Source of the DNA: Oryzisolibacter propanilivorax
GTDB taxonomy: Bacteria > Pseudomonadota > Gammaproteobacteria > Burkholderiales > Burkholderiaceae_C
Assembly: GCF_900103645.1 (NCBI RefSeq)
Contig: NZ_FNHP01000006.1
Span: forward strand, 186,001-250,000
Direction: 5' to 3'
Length of the DNA stretch: 64,000 nt
The notes under the pieces: model-generated
Told to the model about the DNA's origin: nothing
The model's database searches: none
The model's input: only the letters and a program-made list of their open reading frames with translations
In this document: one piece after another, positions 53,526 through 61,624 of the stretch
Layout: each line of letters opens with the position of its first letter
Position numbering within the stretch: position 1 is the first letter of the stretch
Made by a program: the position numbers and the translations under genes

Positions 53526-54556
53526 GCGGCGCCGGCGTAGTAGAACGCCGCGTCCGGCAGGCGCCCGCCAACCAGCGCCGCATCGCGCGCCAGCAGCTGC
53601 TGGAAAAAGAATTCCAGCTCGGGCCGGGCGGCCTGCGCCGGCACGGCCTCCAGGTGGCTGGCGCCGATGGCGCCGGCCACGGCGTCCGGCGTCAGCTGGC
53701 CGATGCGCGCGGCCACCATGCGCCCGCACTCCTGCGGGTGCGCGCGGCACCAGGCCAGCGACGCGGCATGCGCCTGTTGCACGGCGGCCAGCACGTCGGC
53801 ACGTGCGCGCACCGTGCCCACGGCGGCGATACCGGCCTGCGGGATGCGCGGCGCGCGCTGGAACACCCGGCCCCACTCCTGCTGCAGGTCGGCCCCACGG
53901 TGCAGCTGCGGCGCCACCAGGCTCACCGGCAGCGTCTGCGCACGCTGCAGCGCCATGGAGATCGCCGGCTCGCCCAGCAGCGCATGGTCGACGCGGCGCG
54001 TCAGCAGCAGCTGCAGCGCCTCCATCGGCGTGGGCACGTAGCGCACGCGCAGGTCGCGGCGCACGTCCAGGCCCTGCTTGGCGGCCAGCAGCTGCAGCAG
54101 CAGGTCGGGCATGTCGCCCCGGAACGGCACCGCCACCTCCTGGCCGCGGTAGTCGGCCAGGGTGGTGCGCCCGGCGTCGCGCGTGACGATCCACAGCGAG
54201 CCCCAGGTGGAGATCGTCAACAGCGCCACGCCGGCGCCGCGGTTGTGCAGGTTGGCCGCGACGTTGCTCGGCATGGCCAGCACGTCGGCCTTGCCACCCA
54301 GCGCCATCACGCGCAGCTGGTCGGGGTCGCGCCAGGCAGTGAATTCGGTCTGCGCGGCGACGCCGGCCAGCGCCTGGGTCTCGGCCATGTGGATCAGCGG
54401 CGCCGAGACCAGCGCTGGCGGGCCGGACAGCACGATGCGCGGCAGCGGCGCTGCGGTGGCAGCGGCATGCGCGGGGCGCAGCGCGGGGGTGGCCAGCGCC
54501 AGGGCGCCAGCGGCGCGCAGCACGGCGCGGCGGGTGGAGGGCATGGATGCGGTCAT
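53522..54556 (-). CDS. ABC substrate-binding protein (NMT1/SsuA-like)
   Basis: 344 residues from the ATG at 54556, 2 bp after the receptor's stop. A signal with twin arginines (STRRAVLRAAGALALATPAL) leads into an SsuA/NMT1-fold domain: SAPLIHMAETQALAG, DPDQLRVMALGGKADVLAM, NRGAGVALLTISTWGSLWIV. The usual ligands are nitrate, sulfonates or thiamine precursors, but the pairing with a TonB receptor and a Fur-like box suggests a metal chelate. The substrate is unknown. Confidence 0.88.
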   Translation of the reverse strand: MTASMPSTRRAVLRAAGALALATPALRPAHAAATAAPLPRIVLSGPPALVSAPLIHMAETQALAGVAAQTEFTAWRDPDQLRVMALGGKADVLAMPSNVAANLHNRGAGVALLTISTWGSLWIVTRDAGRTTLADYRGQEVAVPFRGDMPDLLLQLLAAKQGLDVRRDLRVRYVPTPMEALQLLLTRRVDHALLGEPAISMALQRAQTLPVSLVAPQLHRGADLQQEWGRVFQRAPRIPQAGIAAVGTVRARADVLAAVQQAHAASLAWCRAHPQECGRMVAARIGQLTPDAVAGAIGASHLEAVPAQAARPELEFFFQQLLARDAALVGGRLPDAAFYYAGAA

Positions 54557-54558
54557 GG

Positions 54559-56730
54559 TCAGAAGCGGTAGCTGAGGCCGGCCGAGACGCTGCGCCCCAG
54601 GCCCGGCAGGTAGCCCGGCTGCGCGGCGCTGGCCTGGTTGCGGATGGCAAAAGCGCTGGCGTAGCGGCGGTCGGTGACGTTGTCGGCCAGCACGAAGGCG
54701 CTCCACGGGCCCTGGCGGTATTCGACCTTGAGGCCCAGCAGCGCATAGGCGTCCTGCCCGCTGCCGGGGGTGTTGGCGTGGTCGGTGGGCGTGGAAAGCG
54801 GCATCCAGCGCAGGTTCGGGCCGAAGCGCCAGGTGCCGCTGCCCGCGGCCACGCGCCACAGCAGTTCGGCGTTCAGCAGGTGGCGCGGCACGCCGGCGAT
54901 GCGGTTGCCGGCGTAGAGGCCGTCCTTGAACCGGAAATCGCTCACCGTCCACGAGCCGCGCCAGTCCAGCGCGCCCATGCTGCCCAATGGCCAGCTGCCC
55001 GACAGGCCGGCCTCGATGCCCTGGTGACGCGTGCCGCCGGCGTAGTTGTAGGTGCCGACCTTGACGCCGTTCTCGTCGGTAGTGCTCATCAGCTCGTCGG
55101 CCACGTGGCTGCGGTACACGGCCAACTGCCAGTGCAGGGCGCGCGCGCCCTCGCCCCAGTGGCCGGCACCGCCGACCTCGGCGGTGGTGGCGCGCTGCAG
55201 GCGCAGGCGCACCAGCTCGCTGCGCGCGGCAGCCGGCGCATTGGGCGCGACGGTGGCTGCGACGATCTCCCAGAACGTGGGCGCCTCCTGGCTGCGGCTG
55301 AGGTTAGCCCACCAGCGCACGCTGCTGGCCGGCGTCCAAACCACGCCGATCTTCGGCGTGGAGAACGACCACTGCTGGTCCAGCGCGCTGCCGTCCTGGC
55401 GGCTGTCCGAGTCGCGGCTCTGGCGGCTCCAAGCCCATTGGCCGACCAGTGTCCAGGCCGGCGCCAGGCGCCAGTCGGCGCCTGCCTGGGCCTGCAGGTT
55501 GTCGGCGCTCAGGTCATAGGCGCCGAAGCGCTGCAGCGGCGCGCCGGTGGCCGGGCTGGTGGCGTCCAGGTCGCGGTCCATGCGGCTGCGGGCCCACGAC
55601 AGGCCGGCGCGCCAGGCCAGGGGGCCGCCGGTGTCGCCGCGGGCCTGCCACTGGGCGCCGGTGGTGCGGCTGTGGGTGATGCTGTAGCTGGTCTGGTTGT
55701 TGAACAAGTCGTCGGTGTCCTGCCAGTACACGCCCACTTCCTGACGCAGCGCGTCGCTGCCCCAGCGGGCGCGGTTGGCCAGGCGCCACTGGCGCGCCTC
55801 GCGGCGCGGGTCGCGCTGCAGCACGTTGATCAGCTTGTCCTGCGGCGTGTTGCCCTCGCCCATCACGCCGCGCGGGTTGCTGTGCACGCGCTCCTTGGGC
55901 ACCACGGTGGGGATGTCGAAGTCCAGATCCGTCCATGACAGGTAGGTGCGGTTCTCCAGCCCGTTGCCGACCTGGAAGCCCCAGTTGGCGTGCAGCGCGT
56001 CGCGCCGCGAGGCCGAGTGGTGCCGATAGCCGTCGAAGCGGTCGCCGCTGACGGCGATGCGCCCGTCCCACTGCGCGCCCTGCAGGCCCAGGGCGCCGTG
56101 CAGCGCCTGGCGGCCGAAGCTGCCGGCCTCGGCACGCACGGCGGCGCGCTCGTCGGCGCCGGTGAGCGACTGGAAGTCCAGCTCGCCACCCAGCGTGGTG
56201 GCGCCGGGCGACAGGGTGTTGGCGCCGCGCCGGGCGCTGATGAGGGCGGCGCTGCGCGGCTCGATCAGGCCGATGACGAAGGAGCCGTCGGCCTCGTTCA
56301 GCGGCAGGCCGTCCTGCAGCAGCAGCACGCCGCGGTTCACCGGGTTGCTCTGGATGCCCGAGCCGCGGACCGACAGGCGCGGCTGGTCGGTGGCGCCGAA
56401 GAAGTCCTGCAGCACGATGCCGGGCTGGTAGTCCAGCGCATCGCGCAGCGTGGCCAGGCGGGCCTCTTGCTGCGGCAGCGCCAGGTTGGTGCCGCCGGGC
56501 ACGCGCTCCAGCCGCTCGCGCTCGGCCTGCACCGACGGGCGCAGCGGCGCGCTGGCGGCGGCGGCATCGGCACTGTCCGCACGCACGGTGACGGCGGGCA
56601 ACTGCGCCGCGCCGGACTGTGCCAGCGCGCCCCAGGGCGCCAGCATGCCTGCCAGGGACAGCACCAGCGCACGCGCCGGCAGGGGACAACGGGAGGAAGG
56701 GGGAAGGGAGGACATGCAGCGGCTCGCCAT
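54559..56730 (-). CDS. TonB-dependent outer-membrane receptor
   Basis: 723 residues from the ATG at 56730; a start at 56715 is equally possible and neither has a clear ribosome binding site. After a signal (RALVLSLAGMLAPWGALAQ) come the TonB-box region, the plug (LRDALDYQPGIVLQDFFGA, RLSVRGSGIQSNPVNRGVLL) and a 22-strand barrel ending SAGLSYRF. The first gene of a receptor-SBP-permease-ATPase operon, it should pass an iron or other metal chelate to the ABC importer. A Fur-like box lies directly ahead. Confidence 0.88.
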   Translation of the reverse strand: MASRCMSSLPPSSRCPLPARALVLSLAGMLAPWGALAQSGAAQLPAVTVRADSADAAAASAPLRPSVQAERERLERVPGGTNLALPQQEARLATLRDALDYQPGIVLQDFFGATDQPRLSVRGSGIQSNPVNRGVLLLQDGLPLNEADGSFVIGLIEPRSAALISARRGANTLSPGATTLGGELDFQSLTGADERAAVRAEAGSFGRQALHGALGLQGAQWDGRIAVSGDRFDGYRHHSASRRDALHANWGFQVGNGLENRTYLSWTDLDFDIPTVVPKERVHSNPRGVMGEGNTPQDKLINVLQRDPRREARQWRLANRARWGSDALRQEVGVYWQDTDDLFNNQTSYSITHSRTTGAQWQARGDTGGPLAWRAGLSWARSRMDRDLDATSPATGAPLQRFGAYDLSADNLQAQAGADWRLAPAWTLVGQWAWSRQSRDSDSRQDGSALDQQWSFSTPKIGVVWTPASSVRWWANLSRSQEAPTFWEIVAATVAPNAPAAARSELVRLRLQRATTAEVGGAGHWGEGARALHWQLAVYRSHVADELMSTTDENGVKVGTYNYAGGTRHQGIEAGLSGSWPLGSMGALDWRGSWTVSDFRFKDGLYAGNRIAGVPRHLLNAELLWRVAAGSGTWRFGPNLRWMPLSTPTDHANTPGSGQDAYALLGLKVEYRQGPWSAFVLADNVTDRRYASAFAIRNQASAAQPGYLPGLGRSVSAGLSYRF

Positions 56731-56739
56731 ACAATAAAT

Positions 56740-56758
56740 GCAACTAATTCTTATTCGT
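56740..56758. promoter_or_regulatory. Fur-like box between receptor and regulator genes
   Basis: GCAACTAATTCTTATTCGT resembles the 19-bp Fur palindrome of this group (GCAAxTxATxxTTATTxGx). It lies 10 bp from the receptor start and 30 bp from the divergent regulator start, so it could control both. Prediction from pattern only. Confidence 0.5.
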
Positions 56759-56788
56759 GAGCATGCCAGCATTGAACGGGAATCCGGA

Positions 56789-57553
56789 ATGACTTTTATC
56801 AATGCGCCCGGGACAGGTGTTGCGTGCGCGCCGCGCGCCGCCGGCGCACCGCCTGCGCCTGCCGCACATGCCGCCGCGCTGGCGCTGCTGGCCGGCAACC
56901 GGCTGCTGCAGGGCACGCCGGCGGCGGCGCTGGACGCGCTGGCGCGCCAGGCGCTGCTGCGCAGCCACGGCGACGGGCAGGTGCTGTTCCACGAAGGCGA
57001 GGCCGCCAGCCACTGCCTGCTGGTCGAGCGCGGCGCGATCGAGGTGCTGCGCTACGCCGCCTGTGGCGACGAGCGCATGCTGCATCGCTTCGGCGTGGGC
57101 GAGCTGGTGGCCGAGGCGGCGATGTTCATGCCGCACGGCCTGTACCCGATGACGGCGCGCGCGCACGGCGCCGCACGCGTCTGGCGCCTGCCGCGCGCGG
57201 CGCTGCGCGGCGCCTGCGAGGCGCACCCGGCGCTGGCGCTGCGCCTGCTGGAAGCGCTGAGCCAGCGCCTGTACCGGCGCGTGAACGAGGTCGAGTGGCT
57301 CACGGCCAGCAGCGCGCCGCAGCGCCTGGCGGCCTACCTGCTGGCGCAGCACGGCGTGCAGGGCGACGAGGTGCAGCTGCCGACCAGCCAGCGCCAGCTG
57401 GCAGCGCAGCTGGGCATCCGCGCCGAGACGCTGAACCGGCTGCTGGCGCAGTGGCAGGCGCAGGGCTGGATCGCCGGGGAAAAACGCCGCTGGCAGCTGG
57501 GCGACGCGGCGCGGCTGCGCCAGCTGGCCGAGCCGGGCGCGCGCGCCTTCTGA
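56789..57553 (+). CDS. Crp/Fnr-family transcription regulator
   Basis: 254 residues from the ATG at 56789. An N-terminal cNMP-binding domain (LLQGTPAAALDALARQALLR then GQVLFHEGEAASHCLLVERG) is followed by an HTH with LPTSQRQLAAQLGIRAETLN, the Crp-type recognition helix. It lacks the four-cysteine cluster motif of FNR, so it is more like a Crp or Dnr type. Divergent from the receptor operon and near nnrS, it may tie that uptake to respiratory or nitrosative cues. Confidence 0.87.
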   Translation: MTFINAPGTGVACAPRAAGAPPAPAAHAAALALLAGNRLLQGTPAAALDALARQALLRSHGDGQVLFHEGEAASHCLLVERGAIEVLRYAACGDERMLHRFGVGELVAEAAMFMPHGLYPMTARAHGAARVWRLPRAALRGACEAHPALALRLLEALSQRLYRRVNEVEWLTASSAPQRLAAYLLAQHGVQGDEVQLPTSQRQLAAQLGIRAETLNRLLAQWQAQGWIAGEKRRWQLGDAARLRQLAEPGARAF

Positions 57554-57646
57554 AGCCGGCGCGGCGCTGGCACAGCGGCGGCGCCGCACGGATTCAGAAA
57601 AGCGCGTCTGCATCCGCGCTGCGCCACATGCCGATAATCGGCCGCC

Positions 57647-57997
57647 ATGTCCGTCCTGCACTGCCCTCCCCGGCTGGCCCGCCTGCTGCTGGCGTGCTTT
57701 GCGCTGGCGCTGGGCGTGGCCTCGGCCGCGCCGCTGGTGCAGGCCCCGGCGCTGCAGCAGCTGTGCAGCGCAGCGGGCGAAGTGCGCTGGGCACCGGATG
57801 ACGGGCCGGGCGCGCCCGCGTCGGCGCACGCGCTGGAATGTGCGCTGTGCCTGCCGCCGCTGTTGCCGGCCCCACCGCCGTGGCTGACGCCGGCGGTGCA
57901 TGCCGCCCCGCAGCCGGTTGCCGCGCCGGCCCACTGTCCGGCACGGGTGGCGCAGCTCAGCCGCGCGCCCTTCCCACCGCGCGCGCCGCCAGCCTGA
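57647..57997 (+). CDS. DUF2946-type secreted protein
   Basis: 116 residues with a signal (ARLLLACFALALGVASA) and the DUF2946 element ECALCLPPLLPA near the middle, followed by a Pro-rich tail with two more cysteines. Members of this group are often next to copper-handling genes, as here beside PCu(A)C. The function is unknown. Confidence 0.75.
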   Translation: MSVLHCPPRLARLLLACFALALGVASAAPLVQAPALQQLCSAAGEVRWAPDDGPGAPASAHALECALCLPPLLPAPPPWLTPAVHAAPQPVAAPAHCPARVAQLSRAPFPPRAPPA

Positions 57998-58110
57998 AGC
58001 TGCAGTCCCATCGGCCGGCCAGCGCGCGCCCTCGCCCGTTGCCAGGCCCGCGGGCGCCGCGCCCTGCGGCGCCTGCCCGCCCTTCCTGATTTTTGCGAGA
58101 GATTGCTTCC

Positions 58111-58608
58111 ATGACCATTTCCAAGACCCCCCTGCTGCGCAGCCTGGCCCTGGCCGCCACCCTGGTCGCCGCCGGCGCCGCCCATGCCCAGGTGCAGGTG
58201 CAGGACGCCTGGGTGCGTGCCGCCGTGCCGCAGCAAAAGGCCACCGGCGCTTTCATGCGCCTGACCTCGGCGCAGGACGCGCGCCTGGTGTCGACCAGCA
58301 GCCCGGTCGCCGGCATCGCCGAGGTGCACGAGATGAAGCTCGAGGGCGACGTGATGAGGATGCGCGCCGTGCCGGCGCTGGACCTGCCCGCCGGCAAGGC
58401 CGTCGAGCTCAAGCCCGGCGGCTACCACATCATGCTGCTGGACCTGAAGCAGCCCGTGGCCGCCGGCGCCAGTGTGCCCTTGTCGCTGGTCGTCGAAGGC
58501 CGGGACGGCCAGCGCCAGACGCTGCAGGTCAGCGCCCCGGTGCGCGCCCTGGGCGCCGCTACCGGTCATGACGCAGGCGGACACGGCGCGCATGGCATGC
58601 GCCATTGA
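58111..58608 (+). CDS. PCu(A)C copper chaperone
   Basis: 165 residues with a signal (LLRSLALAATLVAAGAAHAQ). The Cu(I) site motif H-M-x10-M-x21-H-x-M is visible as EVHEMKLEGDVMRM and GGYHIMLLD, and the tail is Gly/His-rich. PCu(A)C delivers copper to oxidases or SCO proteins in the periplasm; the window's own cbb3-like cluster has a SCO gene. It follows DUF2946 by 113 bp. Confidence 0.92.
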   Translation: MTISKTPLLRSLALAATLVAAGAAHAQVQVQDAWVRAAVPQQKATGAFMRLTSAQDARLVSTSSPVAGIAEVHEMKLEGDVMRMRAVPALDLPAGKAVELKPGGYHIMLLDLKQPVAAGASVPLSLVVEGRDGQRQTLQVSAPVRALGAATGHDAGGHGAHGMRH

Positions 58609-58612
58609 TCTG

Positions 58613-58675
58613 ACCGTTTTAGGCCAATGGCCCTTATGGATAAAGGGCCTGCAGCTATTTATAAGATAGCAAAAA
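58613..58675. repeat. Dispersed repeat copy after the PCu(A)C gene
   Basis: The clearest copy: hairpin GGCCCTT-7-nt-AAGGGCC (58629-58649) followed by the core cagctatttataagatagc (58652-58670), which itself forms GCTAT...ATAGC. It is 4 bp past the PCu(A)C stop. Confidence 0.65.
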
Positions 58676-58749
58676 TGCCGGTCGGCGGCAACGCCGGCAC
58701 GGCATCTCGCGGATAATCGCCGGCCCTATCGTCCTGCCCTTTCCTGCCC

Positions 58750-59982
58750 ATGCACTCTCCAGCTTCCGACCTGTGGCGCGGCCCCCGCTGGGCCCTGGCC
58801 GTGCTGCTGGCGCTACTGGGCATGGTGGGGCCGTTCTCCATCGACACCTACCTGCCGGCGTTCGGCGCCATCGCCGCCTCGCTGCAGGCCACGCCGGTGG
58901 AGATGCAGCAGACGCTGTCGGCCTACCTGTTCGGCTTCGCCTTCATGACGCTGTTCCACGGCTCGCTGTCCGACGGCTTCGGGCGCCGGCCGGTGGTGCT
59001 GTGGGGCCTGGCCATCTTCACCCTGGCCTCGGCCGGCTGCGCGCTGGCGCAGAGCATCGGCCAGCTGGTGCTCTTCCGCGCGCTGCAGGGACTGTCGGCA
59101 GGCGCCGGCATCGTCGTCTCGCGTGCCGTCATCCGCGACATCTACCCGCCGGCGCAGGCCCAGCAGGTCATGAGCCAGGTGACCATCTTCTTCGGCGTGG
59201 CGCCGGCGATCGCGCCCATGGTCGGCGGCTGGCTGTCGGCGCACCTGAACTGGCACAGCGTGTTCTGGTTCCTCACCGCCGTGGGCGTGGCGCTGTGGCT
59301 GGCCAACTGGCGCCTGCTGCCCGAGTCGCTGCCGCCGGCGGCACGCCAGCCGCTGCGCATGGGCCACCTGCTGCGCGGGTACTTCGAGCTGATCACCAGC
59401 GCGCGCTTCCTGCTGCTGGCGCTGGCCAGCGGCGTGCCCTTCAACGGCATGTTTCTGTACGTGCTGTCGGCGCCGGCCTTCCTGGGCGACCTGCTGCACC
59501 TGGCGCCGACGCAGTTCTTCTGGTTTTTCCTGCTGAACATCGCCGGCATCATGGGCGGGGCCTGGTTCAGCGGGCGCCTGGCCGGGCGCATCGCGCCGAA
59601 GCGCCAGATCCGCCACGGCTTCGTGATCATGCTGGCCATGGGCCTGCTGAACCTGGCGCTGAACCTGGTGTTCGGCACGCCACCGCTGCTGCTGGCCATG
59701 CTGCCGATCGCGGTATTTTCCTTCGGCTGGGCGCTGATGGTGCCGGTGGTCACGCTGCTGGTGCTGGATCTGTACCCGCACCGGCGCGGCATGGCCTCGT
59801 CGCTGCAGGCCTTCGTCGGCTCCACGGCCAACGGGCTGGTGGCCGGCGTGGTGGCGCCGCTGGTCATGCACTCGACGCGCTGGCTGGCGTTTGGCTCGCT
59901 GGCGATGCTGTGCGTGGGATTGTTTTCCTGGGTCTGGCTGCACCACCGCTGGCCCGAGATCGGGCGCGTGGCGCAGGGCTGA
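58750..59982 (+). CDS. Bcr/CflA-type multidrug efflux MFS transporter
   Basis: 410 residues with twelve membrane helices. It has the MFS motif A-like GSLSDGFGRRPVVLWG (about 75-90) and the opening SIDTYLPAFGAIAASLQATP of the Bcr/CflA drug-export family. It starts 75 bp after the repeat copy. The exported compound is unknown; bicyclomycin- or chloramphenicol-type resistance is family-level information only. Confidence 0.9.
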   Translation: MHSPASDLWRGPRWALAVLLALLGMVGPFSIDTYLPAFGAIAASLQATPVEMQQTLSAYLFGFAFMTLFHGSLSDGFGRRPVVLWGLAIFTLASAGCALAQSIGQLVLFRALQGLSAGAGIVVSRAVIRDIYPPAQAQQVMSQVTIFFGVAPAIAPMVGGWLSAHLNWHSVFWFLTAVGVALWLANWRLLPESLPPAARQPLRMGHLLRGYFELITSARFLLLALASGVPFNGMFLYVLSAPAFLGDLLHLAPTQFFWFFLLNIAGIMGGAWFSGRLAGRIAPKRQIRHGFVIMLAMGLLNLALNLVFGTPPLLLAMLPIAVFSFGWALMVPVVTLLVLDLYPHRRGMASSLQAFVGSTANGLVAGVVAPLVMHSTRWLAFGSLAMLCVGLFSWVWLHHRWPEIGRVAQG

Positions 59983-60013
59983 TGCGCCCGCCCGCCGGCA
60001 CTGGGCTGGCGGC

Positions 60014-61489
60014 TCAGCCGCCGCGCCCGCGCCGCTCGACGCCGCGGTCGGCGTAGTAGCGCGCCTTGTGCGCGTACATGGCGTGATCCGCCTGGTGCAC
60101 CGCCGCCTCCAACTGGTCGCCAGCGTGCGCCACCGCGCTGCCGATGGACAGGCTGAGCGCCTGGCCCGGATAGAACTGGTTGTTCAGCTCCTGCAGCGAC
60201 AGCAGCCGCTCGGCCATGGCGTGCACGGCACGCTCGTCGCCGCCGCCGGGCAGCAGGATGCAGAACTCGTCGCCGCCGATGCGCGCGGCGCAGGCCGGCG
60301 GGTCCACCGCCTTGCCCAGCACCTCGCCGGCGCGGCGCAGCAGGGCGTCGCCGGCGGCATGGCCCTGCTCGTCGTTGACCACCTTCAGGCCGTTCAGGTC
60401 GACCACCAGCACGCCCAGCGGCCAGGGCCCCTTGCGCGACAGGCGGTTCAGCTCCTCGACGTAGTAGGCGCGGTTGCGCAGGCCGGTCAGCACGTCGTGC
60501 TTGCCCAGGTATTCCAGGTAGGCCTCGGCCTTCTTGCGCGCCGAAATGTCCACCAGCGAGACCAGTACCCTGCTCCAGTCGTGCTCGTGGCCCGGCAGCA
60601 CGGCGAACTGCATGTGCATGTGCAGCGTCTCGCCCGCCAGGGTGTAGTTCACCACCTCGCGCTGCTGGAACAGCTGGCCGGCCCACAGGTCCAGCAGGCC
60701 CTCCTGGAACGAATCGCGCATCTCGTCGCGGAACATCGAGTGCACGCCGTCCACCAGCTGCGCCTTGCTGCCGGCCCCGAAGATGCGCAGGGTGAGCTGG
60801 TTCACGTCCAGGATGCGGATCTCGCGCATGCACTGGTCGACGAACTCCGGGTGCACTTTCAGGAAGGTCTTGAAATCCTCGATGCCGCGCGCACGCAGGT
60901 CGCCCAACAGGCGATGCACCTGGCTGAAGTCCTCAACCCACAGCGACACCGGCGAATGCTCGAACAGGCCGCGCGCGTACTGCTCGCTGCGCTGCAGCTG
61001 GCGCTGCGCCTCCCGCTCGCGCGTGTTGTCCTCCAGCGAGACCAGCACCCGGTCCCATTCCTTTTCGTGCCCGGGCAGGATGCGCACGCGGATGTGCACG
61101 TCCAGGCGCCGGCCGTCCAGCGCGTAGTTCACGGTCTGGTTGGAATACTCCAGCTCGCCGCGCCACAGCGGCTCGACCTCGCCGATGGCATGCTCCAGCA
61201 TGTCGCCACGGAACACCTGGCCGAGCGCGGCCTCCAGCGCCGACTGGTCGTGCGCGCCGAGCAGCTCCAGCGTGCGCCGGTTCACGCGCAGCACGCGGAT
61301 GGCGGCGCCGTAGTCGGCCAGGCGTTCAGGGTGGCGGCGCAGGAATTCACCCACGTCAGTCACGCCGTCGGCGCGCCAGCGCTCGAACAGCGCGCGCACC
61401 GCACTGTAGTCTTCCAGCCACAGCGAGACGGGGGCCAGTTCGAACATGTGTTCGAAGTCGGCGTGGGAAGACGGGTCGGCACGGTCCAT
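60014..61489 (-). CDS. Diguanylate cyclase with two PAS-like repeats
   Basis: 491 residues. Two similar sensor units, about 14-160 and 176-325 (both start ELAPVSLWLED / EHSPVSLWVED and hold RVLVSLED/RVLVSLVD), precede a GGDEF domain with the exact catalytic motif GGDEF (near residue 423). It should make c-di-GMP. The RxxD inhibitory site that normally lies five residues before GGDEF is missing. No EAL domain or transmembrane segment is present. Confidence 0.9.
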   Translation of the reverse strand: MDRADPSSHADFEHMFELAPVSLWLEDYSAVRALFERWRADGVTDVGEFLRRHPERLADYGAAIRVLRVNRRTLELLGAHDQSALEAALGQVFRGDMLEHAIGEVEPLWRGELEYSNQTVNYALDGRRLDVHIRVRILPGHEKEWDRVLVSLEDNTREREAQRQLQRSEQYARGLFEHSPVSLWVEDFSQVHRLLGDLRARGIEDFKTFLKVHPEFVDQCMREIRILDVNQLTLRIFGAGSKAQLVDGVHSMFRDEMRDSFQEGLLDLWAGQLFQQREVVNYTLAGETLHMHMQFAVLPGHEHDWSRVLVSLVDISARKKAEAYLEYLGKHDVLTGLRNRAYYVEELNRLSRKGPWPLGVLVVDLNGLKVVNDEQGHAAGDALLRRAGEVLGKAVDPPACAARIGGDEFCILLPGGGDERAVHAMAERLLSLQELNNQFYPGQALSLSIGSAVAHAGDQLEAAVHQADHAMYAHKARYYADRGVERRGRGG

Positions 61490-61535
61490 GGATCACCTCG
61501 TGGGGAGTGCCGCATTATCCGGGCCGGCGCGCGCA

Positions 61536-61570
61536 ACAAAAAAGCCAGCCCGCGGCAAGGCGGGCTGGCT
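61536..61570 (-). terminator. Rho-independent terminator of the DEAD-box gene
   Basis: On the minus strand AGCCAGCCCGC-loop-GCGGGCTGGCT followed by TTTTTGTT, 55 bp past the helicase stop. Confidence 0.85.
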
Positions 61571-61624
61571 GGGCAAGGCCGGGGGCCGCAAGGGTGCGCA
61601 CGGCGCACCCGCGACCAAGGTCGA

